From JAZKFT01 sp039925965 (lineage in GTDB: Bacteria > Bacteroidota > Bacteroidia > Chitinophagales > Chitinophagaceae): a DNA stretch of 64,000 nt. The notes under the pieces are model-generated. The model did no database searches and was not told the DNA's origin. It saw only the letters and a program-made list of their open reading frames with translations. Numbering within the stretch: the first letter of the stretch is position 1; each line of letters opens with the position of its first letter. Both the position numbers and the translations under genes were made by a program. Positions 54,014-62,776 of the stretch are shown here, piece after piece. The stretch is taken from positions 1 through 64,000 of the forward strand of contig JBDSXW010000017.1 of NCBI GenBank assembly GCA_039925965.1, given 5' to 3'.

Positions 54014-54601
54014 ATGAAAAAAATCATCATTTTCGCAGTGCTTGCAATAGCGACTCAATCTTCATTTGCCCAGTTTATTAAGATCGGCCCCAAAGGAGGA
54101 GTTAACCTTTCAAAAGTGACCGGTCAGTCTTTTAAAGACGAATTCAACCTGGGATATTATGCAGGCGGATTTATAGAATTGAGTCTCGGCAATAAATGGT
54201 ATTTACAGCCAGAAGTCCTGTTTAATGAGAACTCAGTCAGGCGCACCAATGATTTCGCATCTCTGTACAATAATTTGCTGAAGACAGATTCTCTCAAAAA
54301 TATTAAATTACAATACATATCCATTCCAATGGTGATAGGCTATAAAATAGCTAACGTATTATCCATTGAAGGGGGGGCTCAATATGGCATCAAGATGAAT
54401 CAGCATGAGACACTTCTTCAGAATGGAAAGGAAGCATTCAAGAATGGTGATTTATCGCTTCTTGCTGGTGTAGAGTTTCGGTTGAGTAAATTCAGGATTA
54501 CTGCCAGGTATGCGGTAGGCATAAACAGCATCAATGATATCGATAACCGCGACAAATGGAAAAGCCAGACAGTGCAAGCAGGAATTGGCTTTGTATTTTA
54601 A
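54014..54601 (+). CDS. Outer-membrane beta-barrel protein, PorT/OMP_b-brl_2-like
   Basis: This 195-aa protein starts at ATG 54014 (a GTG at 53999 is less likely) with a signal peptide ending S-F-A-Q. The first mature strand I-K-I-G-P-K-G-G-V-N-L-S-K-V and later W-Y-L-Q-P-E-V-L-F-N-E-N and Q-Y-I-S-I-P-M-V-I-G-Y-K are diagnostic of the family. It ends I-G-F-V-F, a classical barrel terminus. The role of most such barrels is unknown; a few act in type IX secretion. It ends at the 54677 hairpin. Confidence 0.85.
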   Translation: MKKIIIFAVLAIATQSSFAQFIKIGPKGGVNLSKVTGQSFKDEFNLGYYAGGFIELSLGNKWYLQPEVLFNENSVRRTNDFASLYNNLLKTDSLKNIKLQYISIPMVIGYKIANVLSIEGGAQYGIKMNQHETLLQNGKEAFKNGDLSLLAGVEFRLSKFRITARYAVGINSINDIDNRDKWKSQTVQAGIGFVF

Positions 54602-54676
54602 CCGTGCCACTAACGGAATTTGACTACATTTTATTCACAACCTGGTAGAGGTTGCGAGGGCAAATCTTTTCAAACA

Positions 54677-54718
54677 AAATAGAAAGCCTCATTGAAAATT
54701 CAATGAGGCTTTCTATTT
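54677..54718. terminator. Bidirectional terminator hairpin
   Basis: A perfect stem of about 20 bp (54677-54696 with 54699-54718) has A/T-rich outer ends. It lies between the converging barrel gene and the minus-strand gene at 54724. Confidence 0.9.
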
Positions 54719-54723
54719 TATAT

Positions 54724-55380
54724 TTATTTTCCGCCTTTTAATTCATCTTGCATAGCTTTAAGTTCATCCCATTTTCCAGCATTAGCAAGTTTTGCTTGTT
54801 TAGGCCAGGTAGCAGGATCATGCATTGCAAATTTACTGCCAGCAGCATCAAGAACAGCCTTCAGTTTTTTGGCAGTTGCCTTAGAAAGTGCCTGGAAAGA
54901 TTCAATTCCCTCAACTACAAGTAATTCAGCTATTTTTTTACCTACACCTTCGATTTTTGTTAAATCGTCCGCAACTGGTTCAACAACTGGTTCAGTAGCT
55001 TTAACTTCTTTTGTTTTAGTAACTTTAGAAGTCTTTGCAGGCACTGGAGTAGGAGCTGCAACTATTTCAACAGGTTCTGCTGATACAATTTCAACATCAG
55101 CTGAAACTGTGATAACACAGTTTTCTACCTGAAGTCCTTCTACATGTACAAAACTTTCTGCGCTATGATCATTTACCCAACGGCCATCATTTAATAAAAA
55201 ACGGTACTGGTATGTTTGACCAACTTCAAGAGTAATGATTGCTTTCAAAGATCCGTCCTTTTGTTTTTTTAGGTCAACACCTTGGGTATAATCCCAATTA
55301 TTGAAATCGCCTAATAGAATACCGGCAGTCGCTCCCGCAACTACTTCAGCAGGGAGTGTAAAAGTTATTTTTTTTGACAT
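54724..55380 (-). CDS. CBM48-like domain fused to a helix-hairpin-helix tail
   Basis: This 218-aa cytosolic protein starts at ATG 55380 (M-S-K-K-I-T-F-T-L-P); 32 upstream codons of the longer frame do not look conserved. Residues about 5-90 form a glycogen-binding-like (CBM48/AMPK) domain: L-L-G-D-F-N-N-W-D, Y-Q-Y-R-F-L-L-N-D-G-R-W. A Val/Glu/Thr-rich linker (about 95-140) follows. The C-terminal 75 residues, L-T-K-I-E-G-V-G-K-K-I-A-E-L and D-P-A-T-W-P-K-Q-A, form an HhH module. The same module extends ribosomal protein L21 in many Bacteroidota. It could link polysaccharide binding to a nucleic-acid or ribosome-related role; this is inference. Confidence 0.8.
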   Translation of the reverse strand: MSKKITFTLPAEVVAGATAGILLGDFNNWDYTQGVDLKKQKDGSLKAIITLEVGQTYQYRFLLNDGRWVNDHSAESFVHVEGLQVENCVITVSADVEIVSAEPVEIVAAPTPVPAKTSKVTKTKEVKATEPVVEPVADDLTKIEGVGKKIAELLVVEGIESFQALSKATAKKLKAVLDAAGSKFAMHDPATWPKQAKLANAGKWDELKAMQDELKGGK

Positions 55381-55408
55381 TAGTTTTTTTGTTGGTTTAA
55401 ATATATTA

Positions 55409-55433
55409 TTGAAACAGTAGCTAACAGTTTCAA
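55409..55433. promoter_or_regulatory. Inverted repeat TTGAAAC/GTTTCAA upstream of the CBM48-HhH gene
   Basis: Perfect 7-bp arms are separated by 11 bases. It is located 29-53 bases upstream of the ATG at 55380, a position suited to an operator or a leader hairpin. Confidence 0.35.
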
Positions 55434-55582
55434 TGCAAATTCCCGGAAAATATTTTCTCTTTGAGCTTGTATACAATTATGATCAAAAAGTAACCCAAGT
55501 CATGAATTTCAACAGAAGGGAGAGCGGGTATTTCCTTTGATTTAAAATGTTGCGCCTGTACTTATTTTACAATTAGTTGGGG

Positions 55583-55612
55583 CAAACCTAGGTTTGATGG
55601 CCAAAGTTTGCC
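55583..55612. promoter_or_regulatory. Palindrome CAAACCTAGGTTTG with a second GTTTGCC arm
   Basis: A perfect 14-bp palindrome (55583-55596), with the outer GGCAAAC (from 55581) matched again as GTTTGCC at 55606-55612. It may be a regulator-binding site for one of the flanking genes. Confidence 0.35.
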
Positions 55613-55754
55613 TGATTATTAATACAATACAATCCTTTGTAATAAATTTTATTACTTAACATAATAATAATTATAGAACGAAATGTTTGGGTAAGAAAAT
55701 TCAAGATCTTTTAACTCATCCAATTAAAACGTTTAAACAGCTTACATTACAATT

Positions 55755-56060
55755 ATGAAAACATTTGATTCACTGCTTGATGCCATTAATTATTATAAAT
55801 CAATTGGTTTTAAAAAAGATTTTAACCTTGCGTTTGACCATCTTATCTGCACCGAAAATAAGATTCGTTTAGAGCCATCGGCATTTGAGATTATTGAGGC
55901 AATTCGGTTTGATGCGAACACGGATCCGGCTGAAGAATCCATCCTTTACGTGGTGCAAAGCCGAGATGGAGAAATGAAAGGAACCATAGTGTCAGCATTT
56001 GGCACCTACGCCGACACGATATCGAATGAATTATTGGACAGACTTACATTTCATCATTAG
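55755..56060 (+). CDS. Small conserved protein of unknown function
   Basis: This 101-aa soluble protein begins M-K-T-F-D-S-L-L-D-A-I-N-Y-Y-K and contains F-E-I-I-E-A-I-R-F and I-L-Y-V-V-Q-S-R-D-G-E-M-K-G. Proteins of this size and pattern are common in Bacteroidota and are often labelled phosphoribosylpyrophosphate synthetase, although they lack the PRPP synthase domains; that label should not be trusted. It is followed after 11 bases by an MFS transporter gene, so the two are likely co-transcribed. Confidence 0.75.
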   Translation: MKTFDSLLDAINYYKSIGFKKDFNLAFDHLICTENKIRLEPSAFEIIEAIRFDANTDPAEESILYVVQSRDGEMKGTIVSAFGTYADTISNELLDRLTFHH

Positions 56061-56071
56061 ACAAATACAGC

Positions 56072-57259
56072 TTGCGAATCATTACCAAAACCATTTGGAT
56101 ACTTTCTCTCGTCAGCCTGTTCACCGATGTGGCAAGCGAAATGCTCTACCCGGTAATGCCGGTTTTCCTCAAAAGCATCGGTTTCTCTATTATTGCGATT
56201 GGCATTCTTGAGGGATTTGCAGAGGCAATCGCAGGGCTTTCAAAAGCCTGGTTTGGCAATATGAGTGATAAAGTTGGTCGCCGGCTGCCCTTTGTACAAT
56301 TGGGTTATGGCCTTAGCGCCATTAGCAAGCCGATGATGGCGGCTTTTGTGTTTCCGCTGTGGATCTTTACGGCGCGGGCGCTCGACCGGCTTGGAAAGGG
56401 AATAAGAACAGGTGCCAGGGATGCATTATTAAGCGATGAGTCGACGTCGGCCACAAAAGCCAGGGTATTTGGTTTTCACCGGAGCCTGGATAGTTTTGGT
56501 GCCGTATTAGGTCCGGCCATAGCCCTCGCGTGGCTTTATTACAGGCCCGGCGATTACCGTAATTTATTCCTGCTTGCATTTATTCCCGGGATTCTGGCTA
56601 TCGCAGCTACGTTTATTTTAAAGGAAAAGAAACCTGAACGAACGAGGCTAAAATCACTACGTCCAACCAGTTTTTTTGTTTTTATTCAATATTGGAAAAC
56701 GAGCCCGGAACTGTACAAAAAACTGGTAGCAGGTCTTGTAATTTTCGCACTTGTTAATAGCAGCGATGTATTCTTGTTATTGAAGGTAAAATCGGCTGGT
56801 GTAAGTGATCCGGTAATTATAGGTATTTATATTTTTTATAACCTTATTTATTCGGTAGCTGCTTACCCTATGGGTATTCTAGCTGATAAGTTAGGAATGA
56901 AAAAAGTGCTGCTAATTGGACTTTCGCTTTTTGTAGCTATTTACGCCAGTTTTGCTGTCTTCACTTCTCTTTGGCATTTTATCGCGTTGTTTGCCTGCTA
57001 CGGTGTTTATGCCGCCGCTACAGAAGGTATCAGTAAAGCCTGGATCAGTAATATTGTTTCGAAAAGTGAAACGGCAACAGCTATCGGTACCTTTACTGGT
57101 TTTCAAAGCATTGCATCTTTTGTTGCAAGTTCGGTAGCAGGCCTTATCTGGTTCAGATTTGGAGCAACCTGTACATTTATATTTACTGCAGTTATTAGTT
57201 TTTTTGCGGCTGCATATATTTATCGATTCTGTAAAGATCCAATTACGCCGAATTGTTGA
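56072..57259 (+). CDS. MFS transporter
   Basis: This 395-aa integral membrane protein has about 12 helices. The start is TTG at 56072, giving M-R-I-I-T-K-T-I-W-I-L-S. It carries D-V-A-S-E-M-L-Y-P at the end of helix 1 and the loop 2-3 motif G-N-M-S-D-K-V-G-R-R, a hallmark of the superfamily. R-A-L-D-R-L-G-K-G-I-R-T-G-A-R-D-A-L near 110 is also typical of this MFS group. The second half has G-I-L-A-D-K-L-G-M-K-K. The substrate is unknown. It lies directly behind the small gene at 55755. Confidence 0.88.
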   Translation: MRIITKTIWILSLVSLFTDVASEMLYPVMPVFLKSIGFSIIAIGILEGFAEAIAGLSKAWFGNMSDKVGRRLPFVQLGYGLSAISKPMMAAFVFPLWIFTARALDRLGKGIRTGARDALLSDESTSATKARVFGFHRSLDSFGAVLGPAIALAWLYYRPGDYRNLFLLAFIPGILAIAATFILKEKKPERTRLKSLRPTSFFVFIQYWKTSPELYKKLVAGLVIFALVNSSDVFLLLKVKSAGVSDPVIIGIYIFYNLIYSVAAYPMGILADKLGMKKVLLIGLSLFVAIYASFAVFTSLWHFIALFACYGVYAAATEGISKAWISNIVSKSETATAIGTFTGFQSIASFVASSVAGLIWFRFGATCTFIFTAVISFFAAAYIYRFCKDPITPNC

Positions 57260-57345
57260 ATAAATGCCGGATAAAATACTCTGCATAAGCGTAGCGTATA
57301 ACACTATCAGCAGTTTAGTTCCCGTTCCTGATCTCTTTTTTTTTT

Positions 57346-58020
57346 CTATCTGCCGCCAGAATTATTGGATTCTTTGGCAGCATCAGCCTTCATTTTTTCA
57401 TTAGCAGATATAACGAAATCCACCCTCCGGTTCATATCCTGACCTTCGGATGTAGCGTTGCTATACTTAGGTTCAGATTCGCCAAAGGCCTTCATAGAAA
57501 TCCTCGATGAGGTAATACTGTTGGTTATCAAATAGTCGGTAACCGAGGATGCCCTTCGTTGTGATAATGCAAGATTATAGGGAGCTGATCCAGTATTATC
57601 GGTGTGTCCTTGCACCTCGATATCGGTATCAGGATATTTTTGAAGCACATCAACTAGCTTATCAAGATTGGCACGTGCACCAGATGACAAATCTGATTGG
57701 TCGAAGCCAAACAAAATCTTATTGTTGAATTCAATTACAATCCCCTCTCCCACACGTTCTACAGTGGCATCGGGCAAATTCTTCTTCATTTCTTCAGCTT
57801 GCTTATCCATATTATGGCCAATCACAGCCCCAACTACACCGCCAATGGTAGCACCAATAATGCTTCCAAGAACGACCTTGCCCTGAGTACTGCCAATCGC
57901 ACCGCCTATAGCACCGCCAGTTGCAGTACCAATAACGGCGCCCTTCTTTGACTTGTTCATATTAGAGCATCCAAGCAATAAAACCGATACTATTGTTAAA
58001 CCAATAACTAAACTTTTCAT
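57346..58020 (-). CDS. OmpA-family lipoprotein with glycine zipper
   Basis: This 224-aa protein (start ATG 58020) has a lipobox L-L-L-G-C near residue 18. A glycine-zipper segment follows (G-G-A-I-G-G-A-I-G, G-A-T-I-G-G-V-V-G-A-V-I-G, about 27-70). The C-terminal OmpA domain (about 95-215) has F-G-F-D-Q-S-D-L, G-H-T-D-N-T-G-S, L-S-Q-R-R-A and N-R-R-V-D-F, which bind peptidoglycan diaminopimelate. It should tether the outer membrane to the cell wall. A ten-codon longer start from 58050 is less likely. Confidence 0.9.
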   Translation of the reverse strand: MKSLVIGLTIVSVLLLGCSNMNKSKKGAVIGTATGGAIGGAIGSTQGKVVLGSIIGATIGGVVGAVIGHNMDKQAEEMKKNLPDATVERVGEGIVIEFNNKILFGFDQSDLSSGARANLDKLVDVLQKYPDTDIEVQGHTDNTGSAPYNLALSQRRASSVTDYLITNSITSSRISMKAFGESEPKYSNATSEGQDMNRRVDFVISANEKMKADAAKESNNSGGR

Positions 58021-58402
58021 ATTTTTTTTCAATAAAATTCCAAATACCATACCATAGTCGGGTTAGTCTGGTATCGTTTGATTGCTTAGCGACGCCTTGT
58101 TAAAAGTTGCCCAATAAGGGTAGTTAATTCCTATACTTGAGCTAGATAAACCCTTAATTTCAAACTAATAGTTAATGAGAGTCAAGTAATTATTTCTCTA
58201 AATTTCTCTTACACTACCCGTAAGTAAGGTTGGAAGACGGCAGTTTTGCGCAATAATTTATGTTGCAGTTCTTTATCAATATCGTCCCGGCGTTAAAAGA
58301 TATCGGTTTTCCTGTCGGGCACTTTTGCCCCTGGCAATTAATACTTATAGTTACGCGCACTCGGGTCTTGTATCCTATAGCTGATCTACCTGCAGGACAC
58401 AC
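58021..58402. other. Intergenic, no gene seen
   Basis: This gap lies upstream of the OmpA lipoprotein gene and downstream of the gyrA transcript. There are stops in all frames and no recognised RNA. A terminator occupies its right end. Confidence 0.5.
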
Positions 58403-58430
58403 AAAAAAACCGCCAATTATAAGTGGCGGT
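58403..58430 (-). terminator. Rho-independent terminator of the gyrA operon
   Basis: ACCGCCA (58409-58415) pairs with TGGCGGT (58424-58430); seven T residues follow on the minus strand. It ends the transcript of gyrA plus the 58456 gene. Confidence 0.85.
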
Positions 58431-58455
58431 CTTTCTGTCAATTCCTAAAAGTGGC

Positions 58456-59766
58456 TTATTTTATTTTGCTATACATATCGCTCCATTTCTTTTCAGCTGC
58501 AGCAAACTTCGCAGATTCTGCAGGATTTGATTTGGCAGTATAAGATTTCTTTTCCGCATTCAGATCAATTAAAAAACTTACCGAGTTTTTGAAAGACTGC
58601 TTCTCGATATTTTCGAGGCTTGCTTTCTTTCCAAAAGCATCAGCCGCCTTTTCGTAACTGGCAATGGCCTTGTCGGTATATGCGTGATACTCTGTATTCA
58701 AGCCTCCGCGTGTCGCGATAAATTCCTTTGAAATGGGTGGCAGTTTGCCAGTTTTATCGGGTTTTGCATTTTTATTTGCAGCCTTGATCTCGTCATTTAG
58801 TTCATTGATCTTTTTATTTATCGCTACACTTTTATTAATATAATGGTTACCGAGATTCGTAAAAGCAAGGCCCGCCTTTTCGGGTTTTACAATAGCCACT
58901 TTATTAAACGCAGCCACCATTTTGTTCTCCATTTCTACCGCCATATCTCCCTGGGGAATGTCTTTATCATCACGTGGGTACAGCTTGGCAAATAAATCCT
59001 CTCCTTCCTTCATATTAAGGTAATATTCATCTTTAGAGTTTGCATAATCTTCTTCTACGGCAGGAAAATATTTGCTGTCAGGATAAAGGGATCTACCTAG
59101 TTTGATGTATTTAGCAAAATTGGCATTATCCTTTTTATTCATGTAATAATTTGCTAAAAACTGGTACATAAACTCATACTCTTTACCGGCAACATTCGCA
59201 TCGGTGAGCCTGGTAAAATATTTCATAGCATTGTCATCATCCTTTAAATTCTGGGCACTGGCCCCGGCATATAATACCGAAGTAGTATCCATTTTGTTAG
59301 AGATGATTTTTGTCACCGCCAAAAAATCAGCATAGTCAACGGCTGCCTCAAAATTTGTAAATGCTTCACTCCAACTTTTGGTATTGAAACCGGCTACCCC
59401 TTTTTTAAATGCAGCAGTATACAGGTTAATTGGACCGTTTGTATAACTATTATCCGCCATCAGTGCATATTTCGGATCAAGCTCCTTATACTTATTAAAC
59501 GACGTTATTGCTTCCTTCCGCAGTATATCCTGCTGATCTTTTGCTGTGGCAGAATCTTCGGCCAACACACTGTAGACCGTTGCCCTTAATGCCCAGATCT
59601 CGGGCTTTTTTGTCAGCTTTTCTACAGTAATAGCTTTATCTAACGGCCCTTTCGCAGCCTTGTATTGACGCAGTAAAACCTGTGTTTTTATGGCATCCAG
59701 GTCTTGTGCGTGCACGAAGCCTAATGATAAAAAGGCAACTGAGCCGGCAAGAAACAATCTCTTCAT
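58456..59766 (-). CDS. Exported helical (TPR-like) protein
   Basis: This 436-aa protein has a signal peptide (1-20, G-F-V-H-A-Q). The mature part is all-helical with TPR-like spacing: W-A-L-R-A-T-V-Y-S-V-L-A near 57, W-S-E-A-F-T-N-F-E-A-A-V-D-Y near 130, A-M-K-Y-F-T-R-L-T near 180, and L-A-N-Y-Y-M-N-K-K-D near 205. No enzyme motif was seen. It begins 22 bases after the gyrA stop and ends at the 58403 terminator, so it is transcribed behind gyrA; a functional link is not evident. Confidence 0.78.
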   Translation of the reverse strand: MKRLFLAGSVAFLSLGFVHAQDLDAIKTQVLLRQYKAAKGPLDKAITVEKLTKKPEIWALRATVYSVLAEDSATAKDQQDILRKEAITSFNKYKELDPKYALMADNSYTNGPINLYTAAFKKGVAGFNTKSWSEAFTNFEAAVDYADFLAVTKIISNKMDTTSVLYAGASAQNLKDDDNAMKYFTRLTDANVAGKEYEFMYQFLANYYMNKKDNANFAKYIKLGRSLYPDSKYFPAVEEDYANSKDEYYLNMKEGEDLFAKLYPRDDKDIPQGDMAVEMENKMVAAFNKVAIVKPEKAGLAFTNLGNHYINKSVAINKKINELNDEIKAANKNAKPDKTGKLPPISKEFIATRGGLNTEYHAYTDKAIASYEKAADAFGKKASLENIEKQSFKNSVSFLIDLNAEKKSYTAKSNPAESAKFAAAEKKWSDMYSKIK

Positions 59767-59788
59767 ATTGATTTATTTTTGTTTTTAA

Positions 59789-62431
59789 TTAATTATCGGT
59801 TTCATTGGGTGCTTCTTCACCCATATTTTCATTTCCGTCTTCAATACCTGGATTTATTGGTGTGTCCTCATTTTCACCGGGAACAACCGTTTCTTCGCCC
59901 GGGAAATTTCCTTCAACATTTTCCAAAAGTTCGGCATTTTCTTCCACTTCCTCAATTTTTTGGATTTTGGTTATTGCGGCGATCTCATCCGTTTCGTCCA
60001 GTCGTATCAATTTTACGCCTTGTGTAGCTCTGCCTGCTTCGCGTATACTAGATGTGGCGGTCCGAATAGTGATACCTGATTTACACGTGATAACCAGGTC
60101 ATCTGTCTCTTCTACTTCCAGAATGCCTACCAGCGGACCCGTTTTTTCAGTGACACTGATCGTTTTGACGCCTTTGCCACCACGGTTTGTTACACGGTAA
60201 TCATTTATTGACGTTTTCTTACCAAATCCTTTTTCACTGACTACGAGCACTGTTTTGGTTTCCAAATCTGCCTTATTTACACAAATCATGCCGACAACTT
60301 CGTCTTTAGTATCGTCAACCTCTATACCTCCAACCCCAATTGCACCCCTGCCGGTAGACCTTACCTTAGCCTCGGGAAAGCGTATGGCACGGCCACTTTT
60401 AACCGCCATCATGATCTCGCTTTCTCCGTCTGTTAATTTCGCTTCCAACAACTGGTCGCCCTCTACAATGGTAATTGCATTTACACCGGTGGCCCTTGGG
60501 CGGCTAAAATCCTTTAACGGGGTTTTCTTGATAGTGCCCTGCTTGGTGCAGAGGACGATATAGTGATTGTTTACGTAGTCTTCATCGTTAAAATTCGGCA
60601 CATCGATGATCGCCCGTACTTTATCATCTTGTGGAATCTGCATCATATTCTGGATTGCGCGCCCTTTGCCACTCTTCTCCCCTTCTGGCACCTCGTACAC
60701 CTTTAACCAGAAGCAACGGCCTTTTTCGGTAAAGAACATAAGCGTATGGTGAGTGCTGGCTACAAACAAGTGCTCCACGTAATCTTCTTCCCTGGTTTTG
60801 CTGCCGATAGCACCGCGACCGCCGCGACGCTGCTGCCGGTAGTCACCTGCAGAAGTGCGCTTGATATAGCCCAAATGTGACACCGTAATTACCACATCTT
60901 CTTTTGCAATGAGGTCTTCAATACTCATTTCATCAGCGAGGTACTGAATTTCAGTACGGCGTGGATCTGCAAATTTGATTTTGACATCCAGCAACTCGTC
61001 TGTGATAATTTTAAACCGCAGGCCCTCGTCGGCCAATATTGATTTAAGGTAGTCTATCGTCTTCATTAATTCGTCGTGCTCGGCCTTAATCTTATCGCGT
61101 TCCATACCGGTAAGCCTTTGCAAACGTAACTCCAGCACTGCCTTGGCTTGTATCTCGCTCATGCCGAAACTAGTGATCAGACCTTCCTGTGCTTCGTTGG
61201 GCGTAGCTGAATTCCGGATAAGTCTGATTACTTCATCCAGGTGATCAAGGGCTATCAGGTAGCCGTCCAAAATATGAATTCTTTCTTCAGCTTTACGAAG
61301 TTCAAATTTGGTACGCCTCACAACAACCTCGTGACGGAACTCAATAAATTCTACGATTAAGTCTCTCAGGTTTAACGTCCGCGGCCTTCCTTTTACGATT
61401 GCTACATTGTTGATACCATAAGATGTTTGAAACTCGGTGTGCTTATATAATAGGTTGATGATCAACTGGGGTACAGCATCTTTCTTTAAATCGATCACAA
61501 GTCGGGTCCCTTCTTTCAGGTTACTTTCATTGTTGACATTGCTAACCCCTTCAATCACTTTATCGTTTACCAATACGCCAATTTTATTCACCAATTCATC
61601 CCGGTTTACCTGGTAAGGCACTTCGTGAATGATGATTTTGTCGCGGCCTTTTGCATCTGTTTCAACTGTTGCTTTACCACGGAGGACCACTCTTCCCCTA
61701 CCAGTAAGCAATCCGTCCCTAATACCTTCAAAACCAAAAATGATACCGGCTGTAGGAAAGTCCGGGCCCTTTACATATTTAATCAGCTCTTCGCAGGTGA
61801 TTTCTTTGTTTTCAATATAGGCTATACAGCCGTCTATGACTTCTCCGAGGTTGTGCGGCATCATATTGGTCGCCATACCCACCGCAATTCCAGAAGAACC
61901 GTTTACCAGCAATTGCGGAATTCGGGTCGGCAACACGGTAGGTTCCTCCAGGCTATCATCAAAATTTAGCTGAAAATCAACTGTTTCCTTGTCGATATCT
62001 TCCAGCATCGCTTCGGCCAGCTTATGCAAGCGGGCTTCAGTATATCGCATGGCAGCAGGAGGGTCACCATCCTGGTTACCGAAATTACCCTGGCCATCTA
62101 TCAGCAAGTAACGCTGGTTCCACTCCTGGGCCATCCTTACCATTGTAAAATAAATAGATGAATCACCATGCGGGTGATATTTACCCATAACCTCTCCAAC
62201 AATACGGGCACTTTTTTTATGCGGCTTGTTGTGGCTCATTCCCAACTCGTTCATTGCATGCAATACACGGCGGTGTACCGGCTTGAAACCATCCCTTACA
62301 TCGGGTAGTGCACGGCCTACAATAACGCTCATTGAATAATCAATATAAGCGGTCTTCATTTGCTCCTCAATATTCACCTGAATAATGCGGTTGCTGTCGT
62401 TCGTTTGTTCGGGTAATTGCTGTTCGTCCAT
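59789..62431 (-). CDS. gyrA: DNA gyrase subunit A
   Basis: GyrA (880 aa, start ATG 62431) cuts and rejoins DNA in the gyrase heterotetramer. The catalytic Tyr is Y130 in A-A-M-R-Y-T-E, and the C-terminal wrapping domain carries the GyrA box Q-R-R-G-G-R-G, which separates it from ParC. The quinolone-determining region reads H-P-H-G-D-S-S-I-Y-F-T-M: Ser91 corresponds to E. coli Ser83, but Phe95 replaces the acidic residue Asp87. An acidic tail (E-D rich, last 50 residues) follows. A longer frame from TTG 62464 is unlikely. Confidence 0.95.
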   Translation of the reverse strand: MDEQQLPEQTNDSNRIIQVNIEEQMKTAYIDYSMSVIVGRALPDVRDGFKPVHRRVLHAMNELGMSHNKPHKKSARIVGEVMGKYHPHGDSSIYFTMVRMAQEWNQRYLLIDGQGNFGNQDGDPPAAMRYTEARLHKLAEAMLEDIDKETVDFQLNFDDSLEEPTVLPTRIPQLLVNGSSGIAVGMATNMMPHNLGEVIDGCIAYIENKEITCEELIKYVKGPDFPTAGIIFGFEGIRDGLLTGRGRVVLRGKATVETDAKGRDKIIIHEVPYQVNRDELVNKIGVLVNDKVIEGVSNVNNESNLKEGTRLVIDLKKDAVPQLIINLLYKHTEFQTSYGINNVAIVKGRPRTLNLRDLIVEFIEFRHEVVVRRTKFELRKAEERIHILDGYLIALDHLDEVIRLIRNSATPNEAQEGLITSFGMSEIQAKAVLELRLQRLTGMERDKIKAEHDELMKTIDYLKSILADEGLRFKIITDELLDVKIKFADPRRTEIQYLADEMSIEDLIAKEDVVITVSHLGYIKRTSAGDYRQQRRGGRGAIGSKTREEDYVEHLFVASTHHTLMFFTEKGRCFWLKVYEVPEGEKSGKGRAIQNMMQIPQDDKVRAIIDVPNFNDEDYVNNHYIVLCTKQGTIKKTPLKDFSRPRATGVNAITIVEGDQLLEAKLTDGESEIMMAVKSGRAIRFPEAKVRSTGRGAIGVGGIEVDDTKDEVVGMICVNKADLETKTVLVVSEKGFGKKTSINDYRVTNRGGKGVKTISVTEKTGPLVGILEVEETDDLVITCKSGITIRTATSSIREAGRATQGVKLIRLDETDEIAAITKIQKIEEVEENAELLENVEGNFPGEETVVPGENEDTPINPGIEDGNENMGEEAPNETDN

Positions 62432-62461
62432 AAGTAAATTTAGCCCCGGATTCGGGGAGGA

Positions 62462-62469
62462 CAAATGTA
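62462..62469 (-). promoter_or_regulatory. Candidate -7 element of gyrA
   Basis: Minus-strand TACATTTG matches TAnnTTTG and lies 30 bases before the gyrA ATG. The leader contains a 5-bp hairpin (62444-62457). CTGG at the expected -33 position is only a partial match to TTTG. Confidence 0.5.
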
Positions 62470-62776
62470 ATCTTTTAGTACCATAGCGCCAGTTTTTGAA
62501 ACTTTAAAAAACGGCAGATGATGAAATGTGGAAAACTCTTCGAAATGCTTATTGGGCAAGGGTTTTGGCGGGCTAAACGGTCTATGAAATCAAGTTTTTT
62601 TTGCTACCTGTTTATATACCGCTGCATTCACCTGTAATCCGGTGAATAAATCGCAATTTATCAACCACATAGGGTGAATTTTTATTTAACGACCAGTCTT
62701 TGTACAAGTTTTGTCAATGGCTGTAGTCGGATGCTGGCCGGGAAGGGATACAAACCGGTTTTGGTAAGGCGTCGCA
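62470..62776. other. Intergenic, no gene seen
   Basis: This region lies between the gyrA promoter and the stop of the hydrolase gene. There are no stable hairpins or gene remnants that I could identify. Confidence 0.45.

Larger units (their letters stand above)
55381..55754. other. AT-rich intergenic region between divergent genes
   Basis: This 374-base region has no coding remnant. It contains two inverted repeats (55409-55433 and 55581-55612) that may be regulatory; otherwise it is A/T-rich. Confidence 0.5.
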
